DNA of 64,000 nucleotides from Aquatica leii (Eukaryota > Arthropoda > Insecta > Coleoptera > Lampyridae): NCBI GenBank assembly GCA_035610365.1, contig CM069433.1, positions 56,472,487 through 56,536,486 on the forward strand, in the 5' to 3' direction. The translations under genes were made by a program, and so were the position numbers. The notes under the pieces are model-generated. The model saw nothing but the letters and a program-made list of their open reading frames with translations. It was not told the origin of the DNA and searched no databases. The first letter of the stretch is position 1. Every line of letters begins with the position of its first letter. Positions 27,684 to 40,745 of the stretch are shown in pieces.

Positions 27684-30600
27684 TTACCAATGGACATGGA
27701 CGATCTCATCGAAGAATGGTTTTAAGTCTTGTACATGCCAGATGCCCGTGGTTTTTCCGTCGCCGTCTTCGAGTTCGTACGTGTTGGTACCCAGTCTTCG
27801 TTTGATCCTGAAAGGACCAAGGTACAAAGGGGCTAATTTGCTCGTAAAACGCTTGGAAGCATCCGAAATAACCTTGTTCTTTCTCCATACCGACTGACCT
27901 GGGTAGTAACTAATGTCTCTCCGCCGTAGGTTGTAATAGCGCATATTACGCTCTCGTCCTAGACGTATCTTGTTTTCAATGTCCCGGTACAGTTTCTGAA
28001 AACCATCCTGACGTTTCATTAGTTCGTTTGTTTCAGGTGGCATGGGATCTATAGGTTTTCCAAGACGTTCTCGGTAATCGCTACCTTTCATGATATATTC
28101 ACGTCCGAAATTGGCGAAATATGGGCTGTATCCCGTCGTGTCGTGCACTGATGTCCGAATCGCACAAGCTACAGCGGGTAGGTGTTCGTCCCAACGATGA
28201 TGGTGAGTGTTGACGTAGGATCTGAGCATAGTCTTAATTACGCGGTTAACACGTTCTGTCGGGTTAGCTCTAGGATAATATAGAGCAGTGTAACAGATCT
28301 CGACACCGTATTTGCGGCACACGTTTTGGAATTCGTGACTTTTCATTTGAACGCCATTGTCGCACAGTAGATACTGCGGGGCTCCATAAGTAAGAAAAAC
28401 TTCATTCTCCAAATGTCTGATCACGGTTTTTGCAGTAGCAGTTCTTAAAGCGAAGAGTAGAACATACTTCGTGAAATAATCTGTGATGGCTAGGATTTGG
28501 GTGAATCCTCGAGATGTTCTTGGCAACGGACCCATTAAGTCGAGGCTTATCATCTGCCACGGAGCGGTGATGTTTGGGCGATTTCCATTAACCCAGCGGG
28601 TGGTTGCTGTACAGGTTTACAGGTAGCACAGATTCGGCAGGACTTTACATATCGCTGCACGTCGCTCTTCATCTTTGGCCAATAATAACGTTGACAGATC
28701 CTCAAGTACGTTTTCACTACTCCCATATGGCCTGAAGTCGGAGAATCGTGTTGTTCCTTTAAGATTTCCCTTCGTTGTTCTTTCGGAACTACGGCTTTCC
28801 AGCATTCTGTATCTGTGGTTAGTTCCGGTAACCGACTTTAACGTACTTGAATAAGGTACCTTGTTGCCCTCTCCAATTCGGGTACATTAATGGTGTTTTC
28901 TTGATTTTAGCCCTCATCTGGATATACCACTTATCGGTAGGTTGCTCAGCGATAATGGCGAGGTGTTCTTTCGACGAGAGGTCTTCTGGTAGCGGTACGG
29001 AACGCGATAAAAGTCTGGTACAACATTCTCTTTACCTTTTCGGTGGACTATGGTAAAGTCGAAACTTTGAAGTCGCAAGCTCCATCGTCCAAGTCTGCCG
29101 GTCGGGTCTCGAAGTTTTGTAGCCATAGCAGCGAGCGGGGGTCGGTAATAACGGTGAAGTGTACCCCTTCAAGGTACTGACGAAGAGTCTCTACGGCCCA
29201 AATGACCGCTAAACACTCGCGTTCGGTCGTGCTGTAGTTGCGCTCTTGACGGGACAGTGTTCGCGATAGGAAACAAATAACTTTTTCTCCTTCCGTATCG
29301 GTTTGAGTAAGCACCGCGCCTATTCCATACGCAGATGCGTCTGTCTGCAAAACAAAAGGTCTCTCAAAGTCGGGGCAAGTAAGTATGGGTGCAGTCACCA
29401 ACGATTGTTTAATTGAGTCAAATGCTCTCTCACAGGTGGTGGTCCAATTCCAGCTGGAACGTTTTTTGGTCAACTCGGTAAGGGGTGCTGCTACAGTGGA
29501 GTAATGAGGTACAAAACGCCTGTACCAAGCAGACATTCCTAGAAATAGTCGTAACTCACGCACGTTCCGAGGTGCGGTACCATCAAGTATGGCCTTAATT
29601 TTGTCTGAGTCTACTCGAAGTCCATATTGGTCGACGACGTATCCCAGATACTTCAGTTGTGGTCTACAAAACAAACATTTCTCTTTGCTGATGGTGAGTC
29701 CTGCTGCTTGTAATCGCGTAAAAACTTTTTGTAGCATGTCTAGATGTGTCTCGAAGTCTGGTGACACAACAATTATATCGTCCAGATATACCAGGACATG
29801 TGGTTCAAGATCCGGTCCAAGTACGGTGTCAATCAGACGTTGCCAGGTGGCAGGGGCATTGGTGAGTCCGAAAGGCATTCGCTTAAAATGGTATAGTCCT
29901 CTACCTGGGACAGTGAAGGCAGTCAATTCGCGTGCCGAAGGTTTCATGCGAATTTGCCAATAAGCAGATCGAACGTCTAAACTGCTTAGATATTTCGCGT
30001 TCTTCAAACGATCCAAGATGGCCGAGATGTATGGTAAAGGATACGCATCCTTCTTCGTAACTGCGTTAAGTTTACGGAAATCTACGCAGAATCGGAAAGT
30101 TCCATCCTTTTGGGAACTAATAAGACAGGGGATGACCAACCGCTGGTTGATGGTTCGATAATGTCTGCTCGCAACATTTTATCTAGTTCAGCATCAATCA
30201 GTTGTTGTCTTGCAGGGGAAACCGGATAATATCGTTGTTTGAGTGGAGGTGCATCGGTCACGATGTCGTGTTCCACTAAAGTGGTGTACCCTAGACGGTC
30301 CTTATTCTCTTGATCGAAGTGTTTCGACAATAAGATGTTGAGTTGTTTCGTTTGCTCGGAATTTAATGTACTTATGTCATTTATGGTGCAGGTGTCACAA
30401 CTGGATTCGGCACCAAAATGCCATACATCCGTAGTTAAATTTGGGACAATATCCATGGCCAACCAAAAATCCATTCCGAGTATTAATTGATGAGGAAACT
30501 CAGCTAAAATCAGAGCGGTAATTAGCTTGGTTTTTCCCATTAAAGTCATCGGTATTGCAATGGTTCCTAGCGTCTGGCACTTCTGACCATTGGCGACTAT

Positions 30601-30906
30601 GCACTGAGGTGGGTTGTTGGTGTCAGCTGTAAGTCCAGCTTGTTGTAGAAACATCCATCCGGTACGTCCTATTATTGTTCTACTTGCTCCAGAATCTAAC
30701 AATCCTAAAAGATGGCGTCCAAGTATCTCAACTTTGAGGTAGGGTCTTTTATCTCCCTGAGCATGGTCAATAATGTAGTCCAATAAGATGCTTTGCTTCA
30801 GATGTTCGGTTTGAGGTGATATGCTGTTCGGTAGGTCGCTGGGTTGCGAAGGAAAAGGCCTACCTTTCAGTTCCTTGGCATCCCGTTTCCCGAACACTTT
30901 TGACAC
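27684..30906 (-). pseudogene. pol region of the Ty3/gypsy fossil
   Basis: In order on the minus strand: aspartic protease with LLDSGASRTIIG (about 30730), reverse transcriptase with FRKLNAV, KRMPFGLTNAPATWQ and the catalytic YLDDIIVVS (about 29780), RNase H with LQTDASAYGIGAVL (about 29330), and integrase with a DNA-binding core containing MGPLPRTSRGF and YYPRANPTERVNR (28550-28250). It ends in a GPY/F-type module, APLYLGPFRI (about 27820). This order defines Ty3/gypsy. The copy is broken and treated as a fossil. Confidence 0.93.
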
Positions 30907-32447
30907 GTCCTACTAGTCTCGCCTGGTGTTCCACATCTAAAACAATGTTTTTGCAGGGGCCGAGTGCATGTGTTGGCGCGATGACCAGCTTGATGGCAGT
31001 TCCAACATGTACTCATGTATGCGGCTCTACAAGAGGTATCTGCCGCAGTGGCGTTGATAATCGGAGTTTCTTGTTCAATGCCCTCCATCATCGGTTCCAT
31101 GGGATGTTGTTCAACCGCTGCAGTTCGTGCCGTATACATGGGTTTTCGATACATGCAGTTAGGCTCTAGCAGATCCTTGATGTTGGTAGGTGGTGGTTGA
31201 AAAGTTCGTACCCGATCATTCACGTCTTCTATTGACTTACAGATTTGAGTAAGCTGTGCTAAAGATAGCACTACTTCCAGCGATAAGGCTCTCTGGTAAA
31301 TCGGTAATAGGTTCCGGCGAATCATATCAATTCTTACCGTTTCTGGTGGTTTACGGGTAAGTCTGTTAAATAAATTTTCCATGATTGATAGGTAGACTAC
31401 AATTTTCTCTTCAGCTCCTTGAGTTCTTTGTCTAATCTCGTCCCATAATCGACATTCGTAGTCTCGTGGGAAAAGGTATTTCGCAATTGCTTTTGAAGAT
31501 CATCCCAATTGGTGAACTGATGTTTTAAAGAACGGTACCACATCAAAGCGGGTCCAGATAAGACTTCTACAATCGATTGAAAATTTGGGCGGGTGTCACT
31601 CGTCTTGATATTCGAAGTTCTTCGAGGCGCTCTAGAAAATCGTTGACATTCGTCGTGCCGTCAAAAGTAATGTTCCATTTGTACAATGGTACAAGCGCGG
31701 GTGATCGATCTTGACGGTAATTGTACTGCAAGTGACTAGGAAAATATGCAGAGTTGCTCTGGTAGGTGTCTTCTACACGTAGTATTTGCAAATCGTGATT
31801 GTTTGGCTGTACTGTTCCAGGTTGCTGATGCAGTATTTACAAAAACAGGCGACGATGTTGATGGTTCGTCCATAAAGTGGGTTTTTCCAGCGAAATCAAT
31901 TTGAGTGCTGTAGCATGGTTTCTCTGGAGAATGCTTGTCCTGTGACTGGTGAGTTTTATTACGATTTGATCGATGCTCGGTTTGTCGTAAAACATCTTCT
32001 AACTCATCGTTCGGCATATCAATTAAAGATTGCGACATCCTTGGTTGTTCAGTGTGTGGTGCTTCTCGACGAAATGTTTCTCCTACTTGTTGAAATAATG
32101 TCCGGTACTGGCTTAAAAGATTTTCCTTAATCGCTTCCATTTCCGAACTAGACTGTAAACCATTTAGTCTTGATCGTACGTGCAACAGCCGAGAGGTAAT
32201 TCGTTCATATTCTAAACGTCGATTCTGATAATCGAAGTCTTCTATTTCAGTTTGCAAGTCCGGAAAGCTTTAAGGTACAAAGATGTAATTCTTGCTCGGT
32301 ATCCACTTCGTCGTCTACTATGTGTGGTCGAACCGACAACACTTGTTTGAGTTGTTTCCTAAGTTCCGGTAATGTCGTTGGTATCGGTGCTCCACGAATT
32401 CGTAATTCGTATACGACTTCATCACGAAGGAGGTATTTAGGATCCAT
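30867..32447 (-). pseudogene. gag region of the Ty3/gypsy fossil
   Basis: It begins with MDPKYLLRDEVVYELRIRG at 32447, followed by a Leu-rich N-terminal helix. The central capsid-like part contains ITFDGTTNVNDFLERLEEL (about 31670). It ends with two CCHC zinc knuckles, CWNCHQAGHRANTC and CFRCGTPGETSRTC (about 31000-30910), next to the protease. It is broken in several places and treated as a fossil. Confidence 0.88.
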
Positions 32448-32651
32448 TCTTAAATATTTTGTTGTTGCTTAAACTTAATCTATACTAACTAATAACTAAA
32501 AACGTACGCAAGAAGATATGTAAACTATATCCAATGAACTAACCAAAGAAAGAAAACTAATCCTTACTGGAATAAAAGAACTATAAAGAAATAAAAAGAA
32601 CTGTAGTTGCAGGACTGACTTTCGAGGCCGATACGTTGGGTGCCAATTCTC

Positions 32652-34597
32652 TATCACGCCTTACTCCCTGTGGTGGTGCGGAGACGAGGAAGGGGGGGTA
32701 GATTGCTTCGCCCAGCTAGCTCGTTCGGGTCGTGGATCTGATGGAACTGTGCTGGTGGTCGTCACAGTTACCGGGCGCCAGGGTTCAGTGATCCACTGAA
32801 CGAAGCAACTACTCTGCATACAACCTCCACAGAACCCAAGTGGAGGGATTAGCCCTAGGTTTTTCTTCTTCCAACTCAACTAACCTAAAATACACCACGC
32901 GAAAGACGGCAACAATAAAAGCCAAGGATAAAGAACCAAAAGGTGTTTATTTCTCTACCAAATCCACAAAATTACCAAAATCGATAACATAAATCCCCAA
33001 TAATGAACACAAAATATATAACACACATAAAATATATATATATATATACAAAATGTACCTTACTCACCGTGTCATTAACCCTCTATAATGAACTGTAAAC
33101 CTTGTTGGTTTAAAAACAAACTGAATTAAATGCAAGACAAAGGTGATTAGTTTCTTTTCGTGTTTTATTTTTTCTTTTTCTTACAGGGACCAAAACTACT
33201 ACAACGCGCAATTCGTCAATTACCCCAAAATAACAAGTAAACCATATATATATGCATACATATACGTCGCAACTATAATAATCACAATAAAGGAAATATC
33301 AAATGACTAAATAAACGCTTATCGTTAATTACAAACGTTACTCGTTGGAATCCCCTACAGAAATGTATCACCTTCTTTATAATAATGATATAATCACAAT
33401 GCAAAACTAAATATGAATCAATGACCGGTTTACACAACAAGAATTTTTAAGTGACGGGATTTTTCGTTCTTTAGTTAAGTGACAAGTGACAACAGTGTAA
33501 AAAAACGTGCCTGAAAGTTGAACACATGTTGCATGCGATTGAATGTCTTTTTATTTTCGTTTTTATAGAATCCCTTTTATTTTGTTCGTAGTTTTTTATT
33601 CGGGGTGTGAATGTTTCCTTTTGTTTTGTGCGGTGTGATTGTTCTATTTTTGTTTGTGATGTGAATGCTATTTTTTTTTGTATGAGCGACTACTTTTTTT
33701 TGTGTGAATGACCTATTTTGTTGTGGTGGTATCAGGTGAGTTAAACTTCACAAATCTTAACTATTTACAAGTAAAGTGACACAGGTACATCAGGACGAAC
33801 ACTAATACACGGACTGGCCTTTGTCGCAGCTGTCTTCGGCATAACTGCATCGATGGGAAGGTACGTACCAAATATTTAATCAAACGCACACTAAATCATA
33901 TACTTTGTAGGTCGATGTTGCCCCAATGCTTCCGGGTGTCGAAGCAGGTTCCCCGATGTATGCGACAGATTGACGAAGTAAGTACAGCGAGACGAATTAC
34001 TTTACATAAACTTCCCCGTTGACAAGTTGTACATGGTAGGGCCCAAAATCGCAAGCAGCTCACAGCGATACAACGTATTTACAACACCATAATCCAAGAG
34101 AACGAATAAAAAGCAAAAATAAGTAAAAACGAGCAACAGGGGCAAGAACAAAAACAATAAAGCCTAAAATGACTATCGTTAGCTTAGTTATTAAGCTGAA
34201 AATCGAATGTGCTTACCTTAGGTGTAATGCGGCTTGCTTGTAATTGAGGTAGTTTTTTTTATCCCGTTCAATACGGTGATTCTCTACGGTAATTCACGAC
34301 AACCAAATATCCATAATACTAATCCAAATATACAGAGAATAATAATTGTACTTCCAGAATTGATCCGGTAATTTTCCGGGTGCACTAGGCACAGGCTCTG
34401 ATGTACATTCCACCTCGTATGTGATAAGACAAGAAGTGACCGAATTTTCCGTTCTGACGTTCTTATCAGTATCTACATTCTTTTCAAAAACTTATACCGC
34501 TATCAAATTTACCTTTTCTAGGCGGGAAATTGTTGTTTAGTTTATTTGGCCTAACTTTCATAGGACCTAATTGTTAGTGTGATTTTATCCTGTTACA
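32652..34597 (-). repeat. 5' LTR of the Ty3/gypsy fossil
   Basis: 1946 bp, the partner of 25358-27318. It is the 5' LTR because the coding region runs on the minus strand away from it. The AATG target duplication follows directly at 34598-34601. Confidence 0.95.
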
Positions 34598-34601
34598 AAT
34601 G

Positions 34602-36600
34602 ATACGTTAATTAAATTAATATATAAATTTAAAAATATTTATCTTTATTGCATTATAGGTAAAACGCATTCTGATTGGTCGACAACGATAGATTACTGCA
34701 CAGAAAATAGCTAAAAAAAGTCAAATATAGTAATTAATTAGTTATTTTTGTTAGCGATAAGTTTTTAAGTTTGAACTCAACAATTTATAATTTTTTAGTT
34801 ACTATTTGAAACTAATGACTGTAAAATAACATTTAAGAACGTTGACGAAGACAGCGATCAAACGCGTTTTTTTATGTATTTTCTTTAAAATTTTAACAAA
34901 ATTAAAAATGAAAAAGGACAATGACTACATACACGCTGTTAATTTTAGTTATATACATCGTTGGATATATCCACCAACAGATTCATTTGTTTTATTATTC
35001 ACATCAGTGCATTAAAGACATTAAAAATATGATTTTACAAATCAAATTTGAAGTCAATTTTTTGTAAATAAAAATAATTGCTTGGAATGTACAAAATACT
35101 ATGCATTGCAAACGTAATCGAAAAAACAAACATATTGATAGTGAATTCTAATATTTTAACTGAGACATTGCTTTGTAATCTTTCTTAATCTTTAGCATAC
35201 ATGTGATAATAGAGTAAACCGTTACTTAAAACTTATTTTTCAAATTTATTTAAAAGTACGATTGAAAAGAACATTCCAAAACATGTTGTCAATTTACTTC
35301 ATAATACCAGTAGCGGCTCTCCATTAGGTCATTTGCTTAATGACTTTCCAAAAAGTACTAAAAATGGTATTATTATTAATTTACAGCTGCACATAATATA
35401 TAACGTTTTATTTTGTTTATTCTAAATATAGATAAAACGACTTTAAATATAAATTTGTCAAGCATTGACCACAAGCCGCCACTGCATAGTATGATCCGTT
35501 GAGAGTTTGTATTACCTTTCATTGCTCGTGGGTTAAACTTTTCATAACTTTATTTAAATGATTTTGTATATTTTTTGGAAATATATACGAATAGTGACCA
35601 ATTTAGTAACTTACGCATAAAAAAGAACGTAACGTTTTCGCCTTTGTCTTTTTTGTAATTACAAGTCATCAATTTTATTTTTTGTTGGAGAAGCAAAGTT
35701 TGCTTTACATTTAAACGTGTTATTTGAATATGATCTATGTTTTCAAATTATCAATTCTTATGTAAATTCTCTGGTATTGTTTGTATATTTTACTATAAAC
35801 ATATACGCAGACTACAGTTCGTTCATCTTTCGCAGAGTATTATGCAAAATGAGAGAGCCGATCAATTAAATTAAAAAAACATATAAAGTCAAAAAAAAAA
35901 CGCTTTATTAATACATATTGCATATATTTAATTCAAGAAAACATTTGCATATGATAGTTATGTGAGTAAGTATTGTTTTACATGGTTAAACTTACTATAC
36001 ATACATAATTCATGAATTTGCTACATTTGTGGTAAAAGTAAAGTACAAATAAAGTAAAACAAAATAGTTAGTTTCACATTTTGCATATATACAACCTATT
36101 AAATACAAGTGTACATTTACAGAATTTCAGATTATGTGGAAATATTTTAATTGGTATTGGCTTGAGTGTTAATCTTCAATTGTGTTTGGAATTTCTGTGT
36201 ATCCTTAAAGCAAAATTTAAACAAGCTATCTATAAAACCGATAAAAATGAGATATAAAATTTTATAATGACTTGTAATAAAAATTAATACGTAAATTTAA
36301 AAATTTAAGTAGTATGCAATGGCTGCAGATCTTTCTTAGTTCATCCTTATTCTTAATTTCTAAATCTCTTAGTTCATTGATTTGAAAATCTATTTTCCAG
36401 AGATTATTTAGCCAGAAATGTTTCATCTATCTATGCATTTTTTCTTAAGTGTGTCCCAGGTATTAAATCTTCTCTTTTTTAGAAGTTATACTACATATAA
36501 CTTCTATTCTACGTTCATATGTACTAGAATCGTGTTGTTTATTATTATTTTTTTATGTTCATGAACAGTTCATATTTTTCGTTTTTGCGACCGTAATTTT
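34602..36600. other. AT-rich stretch with no recognised gene
   Basis: No coding frame, element end or RNA gene could be supported in this AT-rich stretch. Confidence 0.65.
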
Positions 36601-36783
36601 CTAGCGTAGAAAGACTTTCAGGTTTTGAATCGGGTTTCATATTTTCACATTACACAAAATTCATAAAACTTAAATAGCTGATAAACTGAGTTTTTCAAAG
36701 TTTGTGAGCTTTTTATGTTTTGAATTTTGTAAAATGTAAAAATATAGAACCCGGTTTAAAATCCGAAACTGTTTCTATGTTAG
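36601..36783. repeat. Imperfect inverted repeat, about 78-bp arms
   Basis: The arm 36601-36679 (ctagcgtagaaagactttca ... aatagct) pairs with 36708-36783 as an imperfect reverse complement (roughly three quarters of positions agree), around a spacer of about 28 bases. It would form a long hairpin. A decayed fold-back MITE is the simplest reading; a hairpin RNA locus is possible but unsupported. Confidence 0.65.
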
Positions 36784-37707
36784 ATAGTCTTTTTTTTATT
36801 CTTTTTGTGCATTCTCTAAGTTGTGGTTTTTGTTTTTTTTATCTTCAAAAGGTTCTATGACGTATATTTCTCAAATCTCTAATTTTCCATCTATTCTTAG
36901 TTAACTGTTTTTATCTGTGAAGATGTGTTGTCTGCGTTTTTGTGTAGTTATAAGCTTTCTACCTTTTTGTAAAAAAAAAGTTTTATTACTTGAATTTTAA
37001 TTATATCTTTAACAGTTTTAAGAATATTTTTCTCCGTACAATTCGTATTTATTAATTTTGTTTTAACCTACTTTTAAAATATTTCGCGATAATAATGTTA
37101 ATGGATCCGTTATTATTTATTATGAAATAAGTTTTTGAAGCAAATGTTAATTTTACAGTATTATTTTGTATTTATTATTATATATTTATATATTATGTAT
37201 CTATTGACAAAAAAACAATTGATATATACTACTGCTTCATATTGAGTTCAAATACATAAAAACTTGTTAAATTATCACCTATAATACACCTAAAGCATTT
37301 TTAATATCGAAATAATGTTGAAAGCGTGTTACTTGGTAATAACGCGAACCCAAAGACTGCATGAGAGTGAATTATACTATCAGACTTTTGACGAGAGTAA
37401 CACACACAATTGTTTGTCCTGATCTTTGTGAAATTTTTGAGATAATTTAAAAAAGAACTACATTGAAAACATCATAAATATAATTTTGGTAGTACATTAT
37501 TTAATAACTAACTGAATCTGTCAAGTTCGAAATTCGAATGTTTTACGTAGTACCAAGTTCTAAATATATGATACTTAAATTTTTAAAGTATAACTAAATT
37601 TCAAAATTTTTAAACAAATTTTCTACCAGACACACTTCTACTTAAAAATAATAATTGACTTTCAAAGCATAGCTTTACATAGATTTCGATTTATCACTTT
37701 GTCATTA
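36784..37707. other. No recognised gene
   Basis: AT-rich with no supported coding, repeat ends or RNA gene. Confidence 0.6.
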
Positions 37708-39289
37708 TACACGGTGTGTATAAATTAACAAAAAAGCTACACGGTGGGAAATTCCTTCCTCAATTCTGTACCAAAAATTATAATGGTGAAATGTATCATG
37801 CGTCCTACGTCTTCACGAGGTTTTCGAAATTTAGATTTTGGGGGATAAAGAAAGCTGCAATTAAAAAAAAAATTTTGATACTTTTGTTTTGTTATCAATT
37901 TCTTTTTTGACTTTTAAGTTTGTTTTTAACATTTCTTTATTAACGTATTTTTAAGAAAAACACATTTGGTAATGTTGTAAAACAAACTTTCCATTCTAAT
38001 GTAATTTCAAAAGAATTTAATCATAAACATCATCTATTAAATGTTGACATTTATGTATCCAATTCGACTTTCTTGTTTCATTTTTGTATAACCTTTACTT
38101 TTTTCGTAATTTTTTGTGTACTTTTGATTAGCTCATAATGGCATTTAATGAGTATGGCGATGTACGGTATCTGTAAATAAAATGCTAACGCGACCGCAAA
38201 CGAATATGGCATACGTTTTCCAAGTTAAAGACAACCTAATGGAAATACATTTTAAAGATTGGATCAAGGACTTCGAGAAACTGGTTTGTTTATAACGAGA
38301 AACGCTAATGCTGGTCAACCAAGACAAAGGCGTGCAATACAACTAAAAAACAAATTGTAGGCGCTGTACAAGATATTTTGCTTAGTACCCAACAGTTAGC
38401 TTCAACAGTAAATATCACCAGTAACACAACCGTTCACTTAGTTCTACCAGAAAACTTGCTTCATTTATATCACGTTTTTAAAGATCAGCATAGGTATGAT
38501 AACAAGAACATATTACTATTAAATTTTTGTAATACAATTTTAAATTCGATTCAAGAAGAGCGGTAAATCTATATTTACTAGAGATGGTGTATTTTATAGT
38601 AATAATTTTTACCATTGGGCAGATAAAAATTCGCATGAATTTCTAGAATATGGTTACCAAAGAAGGTTTTTTATTAACGTTTGGCTGGCCAAAATAAATT
38701 ACATGGTCGTTAGCCCAATTTATCTACAAAATCGTCTTAATACTTAATGTATTAGAACAAGTTATTGACAAGATGTCATTAAACATACGCCATAACATGA
38801 TTTACATGCACGATGAAGGTCTTGTTCATTTTGCTCATAATGTAAGAGACGGTTGGATGGACACTTCCAGAATAGATGGATTGGTTGCGGTGGTCCCATC
38901 CTATAGCCTGCAAGATCGGCCAATATCAATCTTCTAGACTTTTTTCTTTGGAGTTTTATTAAAGAGAAAGTGTGCGTAACACCTCCTCAAGACGGCGACC
39001 AAGTTACTGAAAAAATTAACGCAGCGGTATTGAAAATTACACCAGAAAGACTCGAACGAGTAATCCAGACGATACCTGAAAGATTGCCACTATGCGTAGA
39101 AACAGATGGATTGATGACTTAATATCCGATAAAATTAAAAAAAAACATGTTAAAAATTACAGAAACTAGCAACGACAGGTATTACAGTCGTATGCTAGTT
39201 TACAGCATACAGTTTAAAATTTTTGATTCAGAATTGAACGCAGAATGTCGCAGCGTGTAGCTTTTTTGTCAATTTATACACACTCTGTA
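37708..39289 (+). mobile_element. IS630/Tc1-mariner element with DUF4817-type transposase, decayed
   Basis: The ends are inverted copies of about 35 bp, tacacggtgtgtataaatta on the left and its near complement ending tttatacacactctgta on the right, next to TA dinucleotides (the TA target duplication of this superfamily). Inside, broken plus-strand frames match a common insect transposase. There is a DUF4817-like N-terminus (MAFNEYGDVRYL at about 38140, then the helix-turn-helix QIVGAVQDILLSTQQLAST at 38354). The catalytic core pieces are SNNFHHWADKN (about 38610), MIYMHDEGLVHFAHNVRDGW (about 38800, second Asp) and REKVCVTPPQDGDQVTEKI (about 38965), followed by a C-terminal ERLPLCVETDG. Many stops show it is dead. 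It is 1.58 kb, the expected size. Confidence 0.85.
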
Positions 39290-39564
39290 TAACTACACTA
39301 ACGAACAAATATTGATGTTTGCTATGAGGGCAACACAAAAAATATTTCTACGACTAACAAGTAATATGACACATTGTATGTTAATTGACATTTAGGCAAC
39401 GTTGTGCATTCCTTATGACCAATCTCATTTCCGTACAGATCAAAGCCATTTTGTTCAAGTCAATGTTATTACCGTACAGGATAATGAATTATGAAAGCAT
39501 AATCTAAGAAACTTTTATAAATACCCCTTGCACCACAATACGACATGTGTCTGATATGTGTAAT

Positions 39565-40165
39565 AGAATAGAAAATAATTATAAACACTTGATACTTACA
39601 TTACAATAACATAAGATACATATTAGAAAACAACTTGTTCTTAAAGTGTCAACGTGAGTTACAATACTAGTGCAAAAAATGTATATTAATTATAAGCAAA
39701 AACACTTAATTAGCATTATCTTTTTTGTGTAATCGACTTTTTCTTACAGTATAATTTTCTTAAGTAACAAAATTGCTAATTTACAATAAATTTGTTTAAT
39801 TTTTCTAAATTATAAAAAGATTAGAACAGTAATAAAATTAAATTAAACCGCAATATAAAACGAGCAAAAACAAAAGATTGGTAAGTACTTGCTTCGTATG
39901 GATGCAAGTGACGCCGACGTTGAACATTAGTTTTCACTAATCTTATGCTCATAATCAGAAAATAAACACTTAGTACTTAAATACGTTATAATAAATAACA
40001 CAAGACAAATTTTACGAAACCAATTATTTTTTTGGTGTCAACATGTGTTACAAAACTAGTGCAAATCACCCATTTATACGACGAAAAAAATTATATTAAT
40101 TATAACTTATAACAAAAGCACTTAATCAACGTTATTTTTATCTTTGTAATTGACTTTTTGTTTTC
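39565..40165 (+). repeat. Direct duplication of about 190-215 bp, diverged
   Basis: A block beginning agaaaataa-taaacacttgatactt at about 39568 recurs at about 39957 with the same order of phrases: gtcaacgtgagttacaatactagtgcaaa against gtcaacatgtgttacaaaactagtgcaaa, a ttatattaattata stretch, a cacttaat-a-c-ttat stretch, and a gactttttc end. The second unit is followed after about 600 bp by the BEL/Pao gag fossil. A TATA-like phrase with a run of c (ttttataaatacccc) at about 39512 lies before the first unit. The block may be part of that element's long terminal or leader region, but no LTR pair can be drawn. Confidence 0.55.
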
Positions 40166-40745
40166 TCCTACTGTCAATCAACATTAGCATTTCTCAAAAT
40201 TGTAAATTTTAAGAACGCATACTTGTGTTGTTATAAGGAACTAACTGAAAAAGATAGATTAAGGCATGGTGAAATCATCATTTAAAACCTTCGTAAAAAT
40301 TTGTAAGGATAAAGGTTCCTTTAACGAATTTAGAAAACTTTAGTCATTGTAAAATCAGCTCCACTACTTGACAGTTGTACTAATAAATGTGTAGTTAAAG
40401 TTTGCACTTCTTCTTATTGAACTATTTACTCAATACCAACAGTATCGAGTAAAGCGCCGTAAATGCAAATTATGACGCATTAACATGGTCCTTCGAGTTG
40501 GATAAGATAACTATTCGTGTAATAGTTTTTCTTAAATCAAAATAAACATTTAAGTAATTGAATCATAAGTGCAAATAGTTTGTGATACCTAGCAGCCACA
40601 CGGACATCCCGACTGAAAAGCAGCCGCTAGTGGACAACGTATCATCGACAACATCATAAGTGAAGACTAAAAAGCCAAGTAACAATAAATATTTCCTTTT
40701 CTATCCTTAATTTCATTTAAAATACTCTGTTTCAATTATAAAAAT

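Larger units (their letters stand above)
25358..34597 (-). mobile_element. Ty3/gypsy LTR retrotransposon (fossil), minus strand
   Basis: A 9.24-kb element lies between AATG target duplications (25354-25357 and 34598-34601). Its two LTRs are about 1.95 kb each, very long for the group, and nearly identical apart from a few small insertions or deletions, so the insertion is fairly young. In element orientation, a primer-binding-like TGGCACCCAACG follows the 5' LTR and a polypurine tract (AAAGAGGGGG) precedes the 3' LTR. Gag, zinc knuckles, protease, reverse transcriptase, RNase H and integrase occur in that order (protease-RT-RNaseH-integrase, the Ty3/gypsy order). No envelope gene is recognised. 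The internal region is broken, with roughly half a dozen breaks. Confidence 0.95.

Noticed and set aside
29589-29963. 124-codon plus-strand frame
   Set aside because: It is an antisense shadow of the reverse transcriptase of the minus-strand Ty3/gypsy fossil.
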